Part shown: positions 41,914 to 51,644 of the stretch, one piece after another | Layout: every line of letters begins with the position of its first letter | Numbering within the stretch: the first letter of the stretch is position 1 | From: Actinomycetes bacterium | GTDB taxonomy: Bacteria > Actinomycetota > Actinomycetes > Actinomycetales > Dermatophilaceae | DNA: 64,000 bases | Direction of reading: 5' to 3' | Assembly (NCBI GenBank): GCA_023420415.1 | Contig: JAEZWF010000026.1 | Coordinates: forward strand, 78,596-142,595 | Program-made: the position numbers and the translations under genes | Notes under the pieces: generated by a model | The model's database searches: none | What the model saw: the letters and a program-made list of their open reading frames with translations, nothing else | What the model was told of the DNA's origin: nothing

Positions 41914-42116
41914 TTGTTGCCTCACTTTCGTGATGGTTCGAGACACGAAGTACCCGATGCCGTGCATTACCCACTCAACACGCCCCGCACGCTTTTTGCA
42001 CGGAAGACATGCCGGTCCGTGGGTCACGGACTGATGACAACCGGTGGGTAAACCTGCAGGTCAGGGCCGTGCAAGCGGTTCCACCGGCAATGCGCGGATG
42101 ACCCTAACAGCACAGC

Positions 42117-42341
42117 TCAGATGTTGCCGAACCCGACACCGCGCTTCTCGGTCTCGCCGAGCTGGACGTAGCCGATGACGCCCGCCGGCACGAGCAGCTG
42201 ACGACCCTTCTCGCCGGTCAGCGTCAGGGCGCTGCCCTTCTCGACCGCGGCGGTCACGGCGGCGGCGACCTCCTCCGCGCTGGCGTCGGTGTCGAAGGTG
42301 ATCTCGCGGGCGACGTTCTGGACGCCGATCTTGACCTCCAC
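42117..42341 (-). CDS. DUF3107 small protein
   Basis: A 74-residue protein, MEVKIGVQNVAREITFDTD at the start, then an Ala/Val-rich helix and the GRQLLVPAGVIGYVQLGE strand. DUF3107 is an actinobacteria-wide family (TB9.4-like in mycobacteria) of unknown role. GTG 42341 follows AAGGAAGG at eight bases. It lies next to the TetR and moeZ genes as in M. tuberculosis (Rv3208A next to Rv3208). Confidence 0.88.
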   Translation of the reverse strand: MEVKIGVQNVAREITFDTDASAEEVAAAVTAAVEKGSALTLTGEKGRQLLVPAGVIGYVQLGETEKRGVGFGNI

Positions 42342-42402
42342 TGCGGTGGCCTTCCTTCTCGAAGCTGGGCACGCGGCATACCGCGTGCGTGAGTGCACCA
42401 AC

Positions 42403-43065
42403 CTAACGAGCGGGTGCGTCGGTTCCTTCCCCGCCCACCTTCGGGAACGAGCCGAGACCCCGCCACGCGAGCGCACCCACGAGCCGGGCCGCCTCCTCCT
42501 TGGGGACCTCCGAGCCCTGGGCGAGCCAGTGCCGCGCGGCGACCTGCGCCATGCCGGTGAGGGACATGCCGAGCAGCGAGGCGTCCTCGTCGGTGAGCCC
42601 GGTGTCCTCGGCGATGACCTCGGCGACCATCTCGGCACAGACCAGGCCGACCGCGTCGAGCCGGTTGCGCACGAGCGACTCATTGGTGAGGTCGGACTCG
42701 AAGATCAGGCGGAACGCCGCGCCGTCGCGCGCCACGAAGTCGAAGTAGGCGTTGATGGTGGCGTAGACGCGCTCCTTGTTGTCGCTCGTCTCGGCCAGGG
42801 CCTCGCGGACGAGCTCCTCGAGAGCCTCGCTGTGTTTGTCGAGCAGCGCGAGGTAGAGCTCGAGCTTGCCCGGGAAGTGTTGGTAGAGAACGGGTTTGGA
42901 AACGCCCGCGCGGTCGGCGATGTCGTCCATGGCGGCGGCGTGGTAACCCGACTCGACGAACGCGGCCTGTGCGGCGTCGAGCAGCTGGGCCCGGCGTGCG
43001 GAGCGGGGCATGCGCTGGCCCGGCTGGCGGGAGCCGGACTCGGTGCGCTGGTCGGCGAGCGACAT
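42403..43065 (-). CDS. TetR-family transcriptional regulator
   Basis: A 220-residue regulator with the TetR_N HTH (RRAQLLDAAQAAFVESGYH, MDDIADRAGVSKPVLYQHFPGK) and a helical ligand domain. It corresponds by position and type to mycobacterial Rv3208. It is divergent from moeZ; the 108 bp between contain GGTATACGCGCGGGTACC, a partly symmetric GC-rich block that could be its operator. The ligand is unknown. Confidence 0.9.
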   Translation of the reverse strand: MSLADQRTESGSRQPGQRMPRSARRAQLLDAAQAAFVESGYHAAAMDDIADRAGVSKPVLYQHFPGKLELYLALLDKHSEALEELVREALAETSDNKERVYATINAYFDFVARDGAAFRLIFESDLTNESLVRNRLDAVGLVCAEMVAEVIAEDTGLTDEDASLLGMSLTGMAQVAARHWLAQGSEVPKEEAARLVGALAWRGLGSFPKVGGEGTDAPAR

Positions 43066-43173
43066 GGGTGCCTCTCTGGTCGAGCCGTCACGTCGTGGCG
43101 TCGGCCGGTGGGCCGGGACGGCGGTGTCGGGGCCATGGTACGCACGGGTATACGCGCGGGTACCGTGACGTCC

Positions 43174-44385
43174 ATGGGCATTCCACCGCTGGTGTCGCCC
43201 GGCCCGGAGCTGACCGCCGAGCAGAAGGCGCGCTACGCCAGGCACATCCTGCTGCCCCAGATCGGCCTCGACGGGCAGCGCCGGCTGGCGAACGCGCGGG
43301 TGCTCGTCGTGGGTGCCGGTGGCCTCGGGTCGCCCGCCCTGCTCTACCTCGCGGCGGCCGGTGTCGGCACGATCGGTGTGGTCGACGACGACGTGGTGGA
43401 CGCCTCGAACCTGCAGCGCCAGGTGGTCCACGGGGTGGGGGACGTGGGTCGGCCCAAGACCGAGTCGGCCGCCGAGACGGTCGCCGGGGTCAACCCGCTC
43501 GTGGAGGTGGTGCGCCACGACGTGCGGCTCTCGGCGGACAACGCCCTGGAGATCCTCGCCGACTACGACGTGGTGCTCGACGGCGCCGACAACTTCCCGA
43601 CGCGCTACCTCGTCAACGACGCGTGCGTGCTGCTCGGGCTGCCGCACGTGTGGGGGTCGATCTACCGGTTCGACGGGCAGGTGTCGGTGTGGTTCGCCGG
43701 GGTCGGACCGTGCTACCGGTGCGTCTTCCCCGACCCGCCGCCGCCGGATGCTGTGCCGTCGTGTGCCACCGGTGGGGTGCTGGGGGCGTTGTGCGCGTCG
43801 ATCGGCTCGGTGCAGGTGAGTGAGGCGGTCAAGCTCATCACCGGCGAGGGCGAGCCGCTCGTGGGGCGGCTGCTCGTGCACGACGCGCTGCGCCAGACCT
43901 GGGACACCCTCACCGTGCGCGCCGACCCCGACTGCCCGGTGTGTGGGTCGTCGCCGACGGTGACGTCGCTCGTGGACTACGAGCAGTTCTGCGGTATGCC
44001 GGGTGCCTCCGCGGGTGCCGACGTCACCGAGGGTGCCCTGCCGGAATCGTTCGGGGAGGTCTCGGCGGCGGAGCTGGCCACGATGCTGGCCGAGCGCGAG
44101 TCCGGGCAGCGTGACTTCGTCCTCGTCGACGTGCGCGAGCCGGGGGAGCGCGAGGTCGTGTCGATCCCGGGAGCCGTCGCGATCCACCTCGACCGGTTCC
44201 GCGAGGGGACGGCCGCGCCCGAGCTGCCGGCCGGCATACCTGTCGTCGTGCACTGCAAGTCGGGCGCGCGCTCCGCGGAGGCGGCCGGGCTGTTGGCCGC
44301 GACGGGACGCGACGACGTCGCCAACCTCACCGGCGGGGTGCTCGCGTGGGTGCGCGACGTCGACCCGTCGCTGCCGACCTACTGA
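43174..44385 (+). CDS. moeZ: Adenylyltransferase/sulfurtransferase MoeZ (E1-like plus rhodanese)
   Basis: A 403-residue protein. The ThiF/MoeB domain (residues 1-270) has RHILLPQIGLDGQ, VVGAGGLGSPALLYLAAAGV, the DDDVVDASNLQRQV nucleotide-binding loop and two CxxC zinc pairs (CYRC, CPVC). The rhodanese domain (300-400) has the active-site HCKSGARS Cys. It adenylates and sulfurates small carrier proteins in molybdopterin, thiamine and cysteine (CysO) synthesis. The TetR gene is divergent, and the alkyltransferase-like gene follows by 5 bp. Confidence 0.95.
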   Translation: MGIPPLVSPGPELTAEQKARYARHILLPQIGLDGQRRLANARVLVVGAGGLGSPALLYLAAAGVGTIGVVDDDVVDASNLQRQVVHGVGDVGRPKTESAAETVAGVNPLVEVVRHDVRLSADNALEILADYDVVLDGADNFPTRYLVNDACVLLGLPHVWGSIYRFDGQVSVWFAGVGPCYRCVFPDPPPPDAVPSCATGGVLGALCASIGSVQVSEAVKLITGEGEPLVGRLLVHDALRQTWDTLTVRADPDCPVCGSSPTVTSLVDYEQFCGMPGASAGADVTEGALPESFGEVSAAELATMLAERESGQRDFVLVDVREPGEREVVSIPGAVAIHLDRFREGTAAPELPAGIPVVVHCKSGARSAEAAGLLAATGRDDVANLTGGVLAWVRDVDPSLPTY

Positions 44386-44390
44386 CGCGA

Positions 44391-44729
44391 ATGGTCACGC
44401 GGGACAGGGACTTCGGGCTGCCGGACGAGTTCGCCGACGACGTGCTCGACCTCGTCGACCAGGTGCCCGAGGGGATGGTCGTGACCTATGGCGACCTCGC
44501 CGAGATGCTGGGGCGTGGCGGTCCGCGGTCGGTCGGGCGGGTGATGTCGCACTACGGCTCGGATGTGCCGTGGTGGCGGGTGATCCGCGCGGGCGGCTAC
44601 CCGCCGCAGGGGCTCGAGGACGAGGCCGTGGCGCGGTGGCGCGAGGAGGCGACGCCCCTGGTCGGGGGCGCGCTCGGCCGCCGGGTGGACCTCAAGCTGG
44701 CCCGCTGGCAGGGCCCCGGCACCCCCTGA
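44391..44729 (+). CDS. Alkyltransferase-like protein (MGMT family, non-catalytic)
   Basis: A 112-residue protein with the DNA-binding part of O6-alkylguanine transferases (VVTYGDLAEMLGRGGPRSVGRVMS). The PCHR active-site motif is replaced by PWWRV, so the acceptor Cys is Trp: an ATL, which binds alkylated DNA and hands it to nucleotide excision repair. It is conserved next to moeZ and adnAB in mycobacteria. The ATG at 44391 is used. Confidence 0.92.
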   Translation: MVTRDRDFGLPDEFADDVLDLVDQVPEGMVVTYGDLAEMLGRGGPRSVGRVMSHYGSDVPWWRVIRAGGYPPQGLEDEAVARWREEATPLVGGALGRRVDLKLARWQGPGTP

Positions 44730-44731
44730 CT

Positions 44732-44850
44732 GCTTGCGTCCGCGGATCTGGCTGCTAGGGCAGCCGAATCCGCGGACGCAAGCGGTGCGACCTCGTGCGA
44801 CGTCCGCGGTTCTGGCGGCCATGGCGACCAAAAGCGCGGACGCAAGCAAG
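44732..44850. repeat. Two adjacent copies of the TTGCGTCCGCGGAT palindromic repeat
   Basis: The first copy has perfect 16 bp arms (44732-44747 and 44768-44783) with inner GGCTG/CAGCC. The second (44801-44846) is imperfect. The family also occurs at 7601-7648. It lies between the alkyltransferase-like gene and adnA, directly followed by a GTATGCCG repeat at 44861. Confidence 0.85.
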
Positions 44851-44908
44851 GGCGGGCGGGGGTATGCCGTGGTGTCGGCGGGAGCGTGTCGGCGTCAGGT
44901 GATGGGAT

Positions 44909-47900
44909 GTGGGCGTGGTCGTCCTGCGTCGAGCTCCGAGCCTCGTGGTGCAGCCGCCGCCGCTCGACGAGGTCCAGCGTGCCGCGGTGGAGCACCGCGG
45001 GCCGGTGCTGCGCGTCCTCGGCGGGCCGGGCACGGGGAAGACCACGACGGCGGTCGAGGTCGTCGTCGACCGGGTCGAGCGGGACGGGCTGCGCCCCGAC
45101 CAGTGCCTCGTCCTCACCTCCTCGCGGCTGGCCGCGGGCGCCCTGCGCGAGCGGGTCACCGCCCGGCTGGGCCGCACCTCGACCGAACCGCTGGCGCGCA
45201 CCCACCAGGCGTTCGGGTTCGGCCTCCTGCGACAGGCCGCGGCACTGCGCGGCGACCCCACCCCGCGGCTGCTGAGCGGCCCCGAGCAGGACGTCATCCT
45301 GCGCGAGCTGCTCGCCGGTCACGCGAGCGGTGAGGCGACGAGCCCCCCGTGGCCGGAGCAGGTGCGAGAAGCCTTGCCCACCAAGGGATTTCGCGGTGAG
45401 CTGCGTGACCTGCTCATGCGCGCTGTCGAGCACGGGCTCGAGGCCGACGACCTGCGCCGACTCGGCACCGAGCGAGACCGCCCCGCCTGGGTGGCGGCTG
45501 CCGACGTCCTGGCCGAGTACGACGAGGTGACCGCGCTCTCGGCCCCCGGCGCCTACGACCCCGCGTGGATCCTCGGGGCCGCCGCCGACCTGCTCGAGGA
45601 GACGCCCGAGGCGATGCAGCGGGTGCGCGACTCGCTGCGGCTCGTGGTCGTCGACGACGCGCAGGAGCTCACCGCCGCGGCGGTCCGGCTGCTGCAGACC
45701 GTGGTCGCCCGCGGCATCGACGTGGTGCTGCTCGGCGACCCCGACAGCGCGGTCCAGACCTTCCGCGGCGCTGACCCGCGCTACCTCGCCGACGGCTGGA
45801 CCGCGCTCGGTGAGGGGCCCACGCTCGTGCTGCCCACGGCATACCGGCTGCCGCAGGCCGTCCATGCGGCGGCGGCCCGCGTCGCACCCAAGATCGCCGC
45901 CCTCGGCGGCGGCGCCCAGCGACAGAGCCAGCCCGGTCGCGCCGGTGGCACCGTCGACGTGCGGTTGCTGCGCGCGGTGAGCCAGGAGGCCGCACTCGTC
46001 GCCGCCGAGCTGCGCGAGGCGCACCTGCGCGACGGGGTGCCGTGGTCGCAGATGGCGGTGATCGTGCGCGGACAGGGCCGCACGTCGACGCTGCGGCGCG
46101 TGCTGGCTGCCGCGGGGGTGCCCGTCGCCGGTGCCACGGCCGACCTGCCGGTGCGTGACGAGGTGGCCGTGCGGCCGCTGCTCGCCCTGCTGCGGGTGGT
46201 GCTCGACCTCGCCCAAGGGGTCACGGACACGGTGCCCACGCAGGTCGCGGTCGACGCGCTCGTCTCACCCCTGGGCGGCGCCGATGCCGTGGGGCTGCGG
46301 CGGCTGCGTCGTGCCCTGCGGCGCGTCGAGCTGGAGGCCGGCGGCGACCGCACGAGTGATGAGCTGCTGGCCCACGCGCTGCTCAACGAGGGCGAGCTCC
46401 AGGACCTCGGCATGGAGGCCAACCCCGCACGCCGACTCGGGACCGTCATCAGGAAGGGACTCGACGCCGCCCGCCCGGGTGACCAGCCCGGCCAGCGCTG
46501 GGCGGCCGGCGTCACGGCCGAGTCGGTGCTGTGGGCCATGTGGTCGGCGACCCGCATCGCCCAGGAGTGGCGGGCCTCGGCGCTCGCCGGCGGCCACGGC
46601 GGCGCGCGCGCCGACCGCGACCTCGACGCCGTGGTGGGGCTGTTCGACGCGGCGGCCAAGTTCACCGACCGGATGCCGGGGCTCGGTCCCGAGGAGTTCC
46701 TGCGCCACATCGAGAGCCAGGACATCCCGGGCGACACCCTCGTCGCGCGGTCGCCGTCGGGTGAGTCGGTCGCCGTCACCACCCCGCAGGCCGCGGCCGG
46801 TCAGGAGTGGCAGCTCGTCGTCGTCGCGGGGGTCCAGGAGGGCGTGTGGCCCGACCTGCGGCTGCGCGGCTCGCTGCTGGGTTCGGAGCACCTCGTCGAC
46901 GTGATCGCCAAGCGTGACACCGGTTTTCGCGCCGCGCAGGCAGCCGTCCGCTACGACGAGACCCGGCTCTTCCTCGTCGCCCTCACCCGCGCCACCGACC
47001 GGGTCGTGGTCACCGCGGTGCGCAGCGACGACGAGCAGCCCTCGGTCTACCTCGACATCGTCGACCCCGACACGATCGAGCGGTCCGACAACGGTGACCG
47101 CGGGTTCACCGAGGTCGGCCGCACCATGACGCTGCCGACCCTCGTGGGCGAGCTGCGCCGCCAGCTCGTCGACGGGCCGACCCGGGACGACCGGCTCACC
47201 GCCGTGGCCGCGTTGGCCCGGTTGGCCGACGCGGGTGTGCCGGGCGCCGATCCCGACCAGTGGTGGGCGATGCGCGTCGTCTCAGACGACCGTCCGCTGC
47301 GCACCGACGACCAGGACGTGCGGGTCTCCCCGAGCAAGGTCGAGTCGTTCGGGCAGTGTGGTCTGCGCTGGCTGTTCAGCTCGGTCGGGGGTGACGGACC
47401 ACGGGTCGGCGCCGCCGACATCGGCACGCTCGTGCACGACATCGCCGCCGAGCTGGGCGACGTCGACGCGCAGACGCTGGCCGCCGAGGTCGACGCCCGA
47501 TGGGCCAGGCTCGGTATGCCGCGTGGCTGGGTCTCGGACCGCAAGCGCGCCGAGGCACACGAGATGGTCGGCCGGCTGGCGGGCTACTTCGAGGAGGCCC
47601 GAGGCAAGGGCTGGCACAAGGTCGGCGCCGAGGTCGCGATGAAGGTGGTCCTCGGCAGGGCGGTCGTGAGCGGCCGGGTCGACCGGCTCGAGGAGGCCGC
47701 CGACGGGTCGGGACTGCGGGTCGTCGACTACAAGACCGGCAGCAGCAAGCCCAAGGCCGACGACCTGCCCCTGCACCCCCAGCTCGGGGTCTACCAGCTG
47801 GCGGTCGAGCGGGGCGCCTTCGGCGAAGAAACCCGCTCCACTGGCGCGGCCCTGCTCCAGATCGGCAAGGCGGCAGGCAAGAAGCACCAGGTGCAGCCCC

Positions 47901-48067
47901 AGCCGCCGCTGGCCGAGGCCGACGACCCGGCTTGGGCCGAGCAGCTCGTGACGTCGACCGCCGATGAGATGTCGCAGGCGGTCTTCCTCGCCAAGGTGGG
48001 CGACCACTGCAAGCTCTGCGCAGTCAAGGCCTCCTGCCCGGCCCAATCCGAGGGGAGGGTGCTGTGA
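44909..48067 (+). CDS. adnA: AdnA subunit of the AdnAB helicase-nuclease
   Basis: A 1052-residue UvrD-like helicase with a C-terminal RecB-type nuclease. Walker A is GGPGTGKTT (38-46); motif II is degenerate, VVVDDAQEL, consistent with the weak motor role of AdnA. Motifs near 600 (VTTPQAAAGQEWQLVVV) and 680 (LFLVALTRATDRVVV) close the helicase part. The nuclease active site is SGRVDRLEE with RVVDYKTG at about 938; CGLRW upstream and CKLCAVKASC at the end give the Fe-S staple. It resects double-strand breaks for recombination with AdnB, whose GTG overlaps its stop. Confidence 0.92.
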   Translation: MGVVVLRRAPSLVVQPPPLDEVQRAAVEHRGPVLRVLGGPGTGKTTTAVEVVVDRVERDGLRPDQCLVLTSSRLAAGALRERVTARLGRTSTEPLARTHQAFGFGLLRQAAALRGDPTPRLLSGPEQDVILRELLAGHASGEATSPPWPEQVREALPTKGFRGELRDLLMRAVEHGLEADDLRRLGTERDRPAWVAAADVLAEYDEVTALSAPGAYDPAWILGAAADLLEETPEAMQRVRDSLRLVVVDDAQELTAAAVRLLQTVVARGIDVVLLGDPDSAVQTFRGADPRYLADGWTALGEGPTLVLPTAYRLPQAVHAAAARVAPKIAALGGGAQRQSQPGRAGGTVDVRLLRAVSQEAALVAAELREAHLRDGVPWSQMAVIVRGQGRTSTLRRVLAAAGVPVAGATADLPVRDEVAVRPLLALLRVVLDLAQGVTDTVPTQVAVDALVSPLGGADAVGLRRLRRALRRVELEAGGDRTSDELLAHALLNEGELQDLGMEANPARRLGTVIRKGLDAARPGDQPGQRWAAGVTAESVLWAMWSATRIAQEWRASALAGGHGGARADRDLDAVVGLFDAAAKFTDRMPGLGPEEFLRHIESQDIPGDTLVARSPSGESVAVTTPQAAAGQEWQLVVVAGVQEGVWPDLRLRGSLLGSEHLVDVIAKRDTGFRAAQAAVRYDETRLFLVALTRATDRVVVTAVRSDDEQPSVYLDIVDPDTIERSDNGDRGFTEVGRTMTLPTLVGELRRQLVDGPTRDDRLTAVAALARLADAGVPGADPDQWWAMRVVSDDRPLRTDDQDVRVSPSKVESFGQCGLRWLFSSVGGDGPRVGAADIGTLVHDIAAELGDVDAQTLAAEVDARWARLGMPRGWVSDRKRAEAHEMVGRLAGYFEEARGKGWHKVGAEVAMKVVLGRAVVSGRVDRLEEAADGSGLRVVDYKTGSSKPKADDLPLHPQLGVYQLAVERGAFGEETRSTGAALLQIGKAAGKKHQVQPQPPLAEADDPAWAEQLVTSTADEMSQAVFLAKVGDHCKLCAVKASCPAQSEGRVL

Positions 48068-51000
48068 CCGACGTGACCACACGGCATACCGCCGCGACGT
48101 TGGCCGACGCGCTCGGTCTGCCGCGCCCGACCCCGCAGCAGACGGCGGTCATCGAGGCGTCACCTGACGACCCGCTGCTCGTGGTCGCGGGCGCCGGGTC
48201 GGGCAAGACGGAGACGATGACGAGCCGGGTCGTGTGGCTCGTCGCGAACGGGTTCGTCGACCCCGATCAGGTGCTCGGACTGACCTTCACCCGCAAGGCC
48301 GCGACCGAGCTCGCCGAACGAATCGGGTTGCGGCTGCGGCAACTTCAGGCGCGCGGGGTGTGGGAGCCACGGGCGCACGACGACGAGACCGGCGCCGAGG
48401 TGCTGGGGGGCACCCCGACCGTGTCGACCTACCACTCGTATGCCGGCCGGCTGGTGCGGGAGCACGCGCTGCGGCTGGGATACGAGGGAGAGTCGCGGCT
48501 GCTGTCCGAGGCCGCCGCGTGGCAGTACGCCGCCGAGGTGGTCGCTGCCTACGACGGCCCCATGGACGACGTCGCGGGCGCCGAGGCGACCGTCATCGGC
48601 GCCGTCGTCGACCTCGCCGGCGAGCTCGCGGAGCACCTGCGCACGCCCGCCGACGTCGCGGCATACCTCGACCGCGTGCAGACGGCGCTCGCGACGATTC
48701 CGCAGGGGGCCACGCGCGCTGCAGGGCTGCTGAAGGAGTCCAAGGCCATGCAGGCGGCGCTGGTGTCGCGCGCCGGGGTGCTGCCCATGGTCGAGCGCTA
48801 CCTCGCGTTGAAGAAGGAGCGCGACGCCATGGACTTCGCCGACCAGATGGCGCTGGCGGCCCGGCTCGCGCGGGGGTTCCCCGACATCGGGGCGATCGAG
48901 CGGGAGCGGTTCAGGGCAGTGCTGCTCGATGAGTTCCAGGACACCTCGGACGCCCAGCTGCAGCTGCTGCGCGCCTTGTTCGTCGCGCCGGGGGAGCCGG
49001 TGCCGGTGACCGCCGTCGGTGACCCGCACCAGTCGATCTACGGGTGGCGCGGTGCCAGTGCGACGACGCTCGCGGCGTTCCGGCAGGCGTTCGCCCGCGG
49101 CGGCGAGCCCGTCGAGCAGGTGCCGCTGACCACGAGCTGGCGCAACGACGAACGCGTCCTCGAGGTCGCCAACACCGTGGCCCGCCCCCTGCGCGACCGG
49201 TCGAGCGTGCCCGTCGAACCGCTCGACCCGCGGCCCGGAGCTGGACCGGGGCGTGTCGACGTGGCCCGCGTCGAGACGGTGCGCGACGAGGCCGACTTGG
49301 TGGCGCGATGGCTGACCGAGCAGGGCACGGCGGGGGCGAAGTCACGAGCAGTGTTGTGCCGCAAGCGATCCCTGTTTGCGCCGGTGATCGACGCGCTCGA
49401 GCGGCACGAGATCCCCTATGAGGTCGTCGGGCTCGGCGGCTTGCTGCTCACACCGGAGGTCGAGGACATCACGTCGCTGTTGCAGGTCGTCCACGACCCG
49501 ACGCGCGGCGACCACCTCATGCGGTTGCTGACCGGGCCGCTGTGCCACCTCGGCGCCGCCGACCTCGACGGGCTGATGGCCTGGGCGCGCCACCAGCAGG
49601 AGGTCCGCGTCGGCCACGGCCGGCCCGAACAGGAGGCCGCCGACGCCGACGCGGCCCAGGGCGGCTCGCCCGAGCTCGGCGACGGCAGTGACGAGGCCGT
49701 GGTCGGCCGGGTCCGCGACCAGGCACCCGACAGCGCCGACACCGCCAGCATCGTCGAGGCCGTCGACGACCTGCCGCCGGTGGGCTGGGTCAGCTGGGAC
49801 GGCCGTCGCCTCGGCGAACGCGCCCGCGAGCGGTTGCTGGGGCTGCAGCAGACGATCCGCCGGCTGCGCGGGCTCACCGGGCTGCCGCTCGCCGACCTCG
49901 TGGGTGAGGCCGAGCGCGCACTGGGCCTCGACATCGAGGTGCTGGCCCGGCCCGGCTACACGCCCGCGGTCGCGCGGGCGCACCTCGACGCCTTCGCCGA
50001 CGTCGCCGCCAACTTCTCCGTCAGCGCCGACCGACCGACCCTCGGTGGCTTCCTCGCCTGGCTGAAGGCAGCGCTCGACGAGGAACGCGGGCTCGACAAG
50101 GGCTGGACGGAGCCGCGCGACGATGCGGTGCAGGTGCTCACCGTGCATGCCGCCAAGGGTCTGGAGTGGGATGCGGTGGCCGTGCCGGGTCTTGTCGAGG
50201 CGACGTTCCCCGACCTGTCGTATGCCGTGAGCACGGCCAGGGATGGCGAGTGGACGAGCGCGGTGCCCAAGGACCGCGGCTGGATCGGCGGGCTGTCCGG
50301 AGGCGGCATCCCGTACGCCCTGCGTGGTGACGCCGACGGGCTGCCGCGCCTCGACTGGGAGGGCGCAGCCGACAAGAAGGACCTCGAGGCCAAGGTGGAG
50401 GAGTTCGTCCTGCGCGGTGGCGAGCACGGCATGGGCGAGGAGCGGCGGCTCGCCTATGTCGCGTTCACCCGGGCGAAGCAGGCCATGCTGCTCAGCGCCC
50501 ACGTGTGGGGCGAGGCCAAGTCGCCGCGGGTCACCTCGCGGTTCCTCGTTGACGTGGTCGAGGGAGCCAGCGGTGTGGAGCGACTCCAGTGGGTCGACAT
50601 GCCACCCGTCGACGACGACGAGCTGACCAACCCGCTCGAGGCCGAGCAGGTCGTCGTGCAGTGGCCCGCGGACCCGCTGGCCGAGCGGCGCGCGTCGTTG
50701 TCGAAGGCTGCAGCGGCGGTGCGTGAGGCCATTGACGCGTATGCCGCGGGCGCGCCGCCCGCGCTGGCGCAGGCTCCCGAGCAGGGCCTGCTGCCCGTGC
50801 CCGGCGAGGGGGTGAGTGTGCTGCACGAGGTCGACCTGTTGTTGCAGGAGCGACGCAGGCTGGCCGAACGCAGCGAGCTCGTCGTGGAGATGCCGCGCCA
50901 CCTGTCGGCGTCTGCGGTCGTGGCGCTCGCGACCGACCCTGAGCGGTTCGCGCTCGGCCTGCGTCGGCCGATGCCCGAGGCGCCGGCGCTGGCGGCCCGG

Positions 51001-51480
51001 CGAGGCACGGCCTTCCACGCGTGGATCGAACAGCACTACGCCCGAGCGGCGATGGTCGACCTGCTCGACCTGCCCGGCAGTGCCGACGAGGAACCGGCGG
51101 ACGACGACCAGCTGCCGGCGATGAAGGAGAAGTTCCTCGCCAGCGAGTGGGCAGGGCGCGTGCCGACGGAGATCGAGATCGCGGTCGAGACGGTGCTCGA
51201 TGGGATCGCGGTGCGCGGCCGCATCGACGCGGTGTTCCCCCGTGAGGGCGGAGGGTTCACGATCGTCGACTGGAAGACCGGCGCCAAGCCGACCGGCGAG
51301 GTCGCGCGCACCCGCGCACTCCAGCTCGCGGCATACCGGGTCGCCTATGCCCGGCTGCGCGGACTGGAGGTCGACGAGGTGGATGGCGCGTTCTACTACG
51401 CCGGGTCCGGTGAGACCGTGTGGTCAGACCTGCCCGGCGAGGCTGAGCTCGTCGAGCTGCTCGGCACGGTGCCCGACTGA
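48064..51480 (+). CDS. adnB: AdnB subunit of the AdnAB helicase-nuclease
   Basis: A 1138-residue UvrD-family helicase-nuclease. Walker A AGAGSGKTETM (42-52), GLTFTRKAATELAERIG, motif II LLDEFQDTSD, DPHQSIYGWRGA, LTVHAAKGLEWDAVAVPG and VAFTRAKQAML are intact, so this is the active motor. The nuclease domain near 1067 reads GRIDAVFPR with TIVDWKTG. It forms the heterodimer with AdnA. A low-complexity insertion at about residues 520-575 (DADAAQGG, GDGSDEAVVG) is unusual. The GTGA overlap with adnA supports fixed stoichiometry. Confidence 0.93.
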   Translation: MTDVTTRHTAATLADALGLPRPTPQQTAVIEASPDDPLLVVAGAGSGKTETMTSRVVWLVANGFVDPDQVLGLTFTRKAATELAERIGLRLRQLQARGVWEPRAHDDETGAEVLGGTPTVSTYHSYAGRLVREHALRLGYEGESRLLSEAAAWQYAAEVVAAYDGPMDDVAGAEATVIGAVVDLAGELAEHLRTPADVAAYLDRVQTALATIPQGATRAAGLLKESKAMQAALVSRAGVLPMVERYLALKKERDAMDFADQMALAARLARGFPDIGAIERERFRAVLLDEFQDTSDAQLQLLRALFVAPGEPVPVTAVGDPHQSIYGWRGASATTLAAFRQAFARGGEPVEQVPLTTSWRNDERVLEVANTVARPLRDRSSVPVEPLDPRPGAGPGRVDVARVETVRDEADLVARWLTEQGTAGAKSRAVLCRKRSLFAPVIDALERHEIPYEVVGLGGLLLTPEVEDITSLLQVVHDPTRGDHLMRLLTGPLCHLGAADLDGLMAWARHQQEVRVGHGRPEQEAADADAAQGGSPELGDGSDEAVVGRVRDQAPDSADTASIVEAVDDLPPVGWVSWDGRRLGERARERLLGLQQTIRRLRGLTGLPLADLVGEAERALGLDIEVLARPGYTPAVARAHLDAFADVAANFSVSADRPTLGGFLAWLKAALDEERGLDKGWTEPRDDAVQVLTVHAAKGLEWDAVAVPGLVEATFPDLSYAVSTARDGEWTSAVPKDRGWIGGLSGGGIPYALRGDADGLPRLDWEGAADKKDLEAKVEEFVLRGGEHGMGEERRLAYVAFTRAKQAMLLSAHVWGEAKSPRVTSRFLVDVVEGASGVERLQWVDMPPVDDDELTNPLEAEQVVVQWPADPLAERRASLSKAAAAVREAIDAYAAGAPPALAQAPEQGLLPVPGEGVSVLHEVDLLLQERRRLAERSELVVEMPRHLSASAVVALATDPERFALGLRRPMPEAPALAARRGTAFHAWIEQHYARAAMVDLLDLPGSADEEPADDDQLPAMKEKFLASEWAGRVPTEIEIAVETVLDGIAVRGRIDAVFPREGGGFTIVDWKTGAKPTGEVARTRALQLAAYRVAYARLRGLEVDEVDGAFYYAGSGETVWSDLPGEAELVELLGTVPD

Positions 51481-51485
51481 CGCGG

Positions 51486-51620
51486 CGACTTCGGGCCACT
51501 GGGGCTCGGTGGTGCGCGGTCCGCCAAACCTCAGTGGCCCGAAGTCGGTAGCCTCTGCCACTTGCTGCCAACGGCGCTCGATGTTGCCGGGCCGGTGAGG
51601 CGTGAGTGGCCCGAGGTCGA
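51486..51620. repeat. Palindrome with a third arm copy behind adnB
   Basis: CGACTTCGGGCCACTG (51486-51501) pairs perfectly with 51532-51547. A near copy of the right arm (GAGTGGCCCGAGGTCGA) follows at 51604-51620. Likely a terminator or REP-type element. Confidence 0.8.
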
Positions 51621-51644
51621 GCAGGCAGCGACGAAGGAGATGTG

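Noticed and set aside
41914..42116. SigB-type promoters (GGGTAA elements) before the GlsB and DUF3107 region
   Set aside because: GGGTAA occurs on both strands but no GTTT-type -35 box at the right distance is present.
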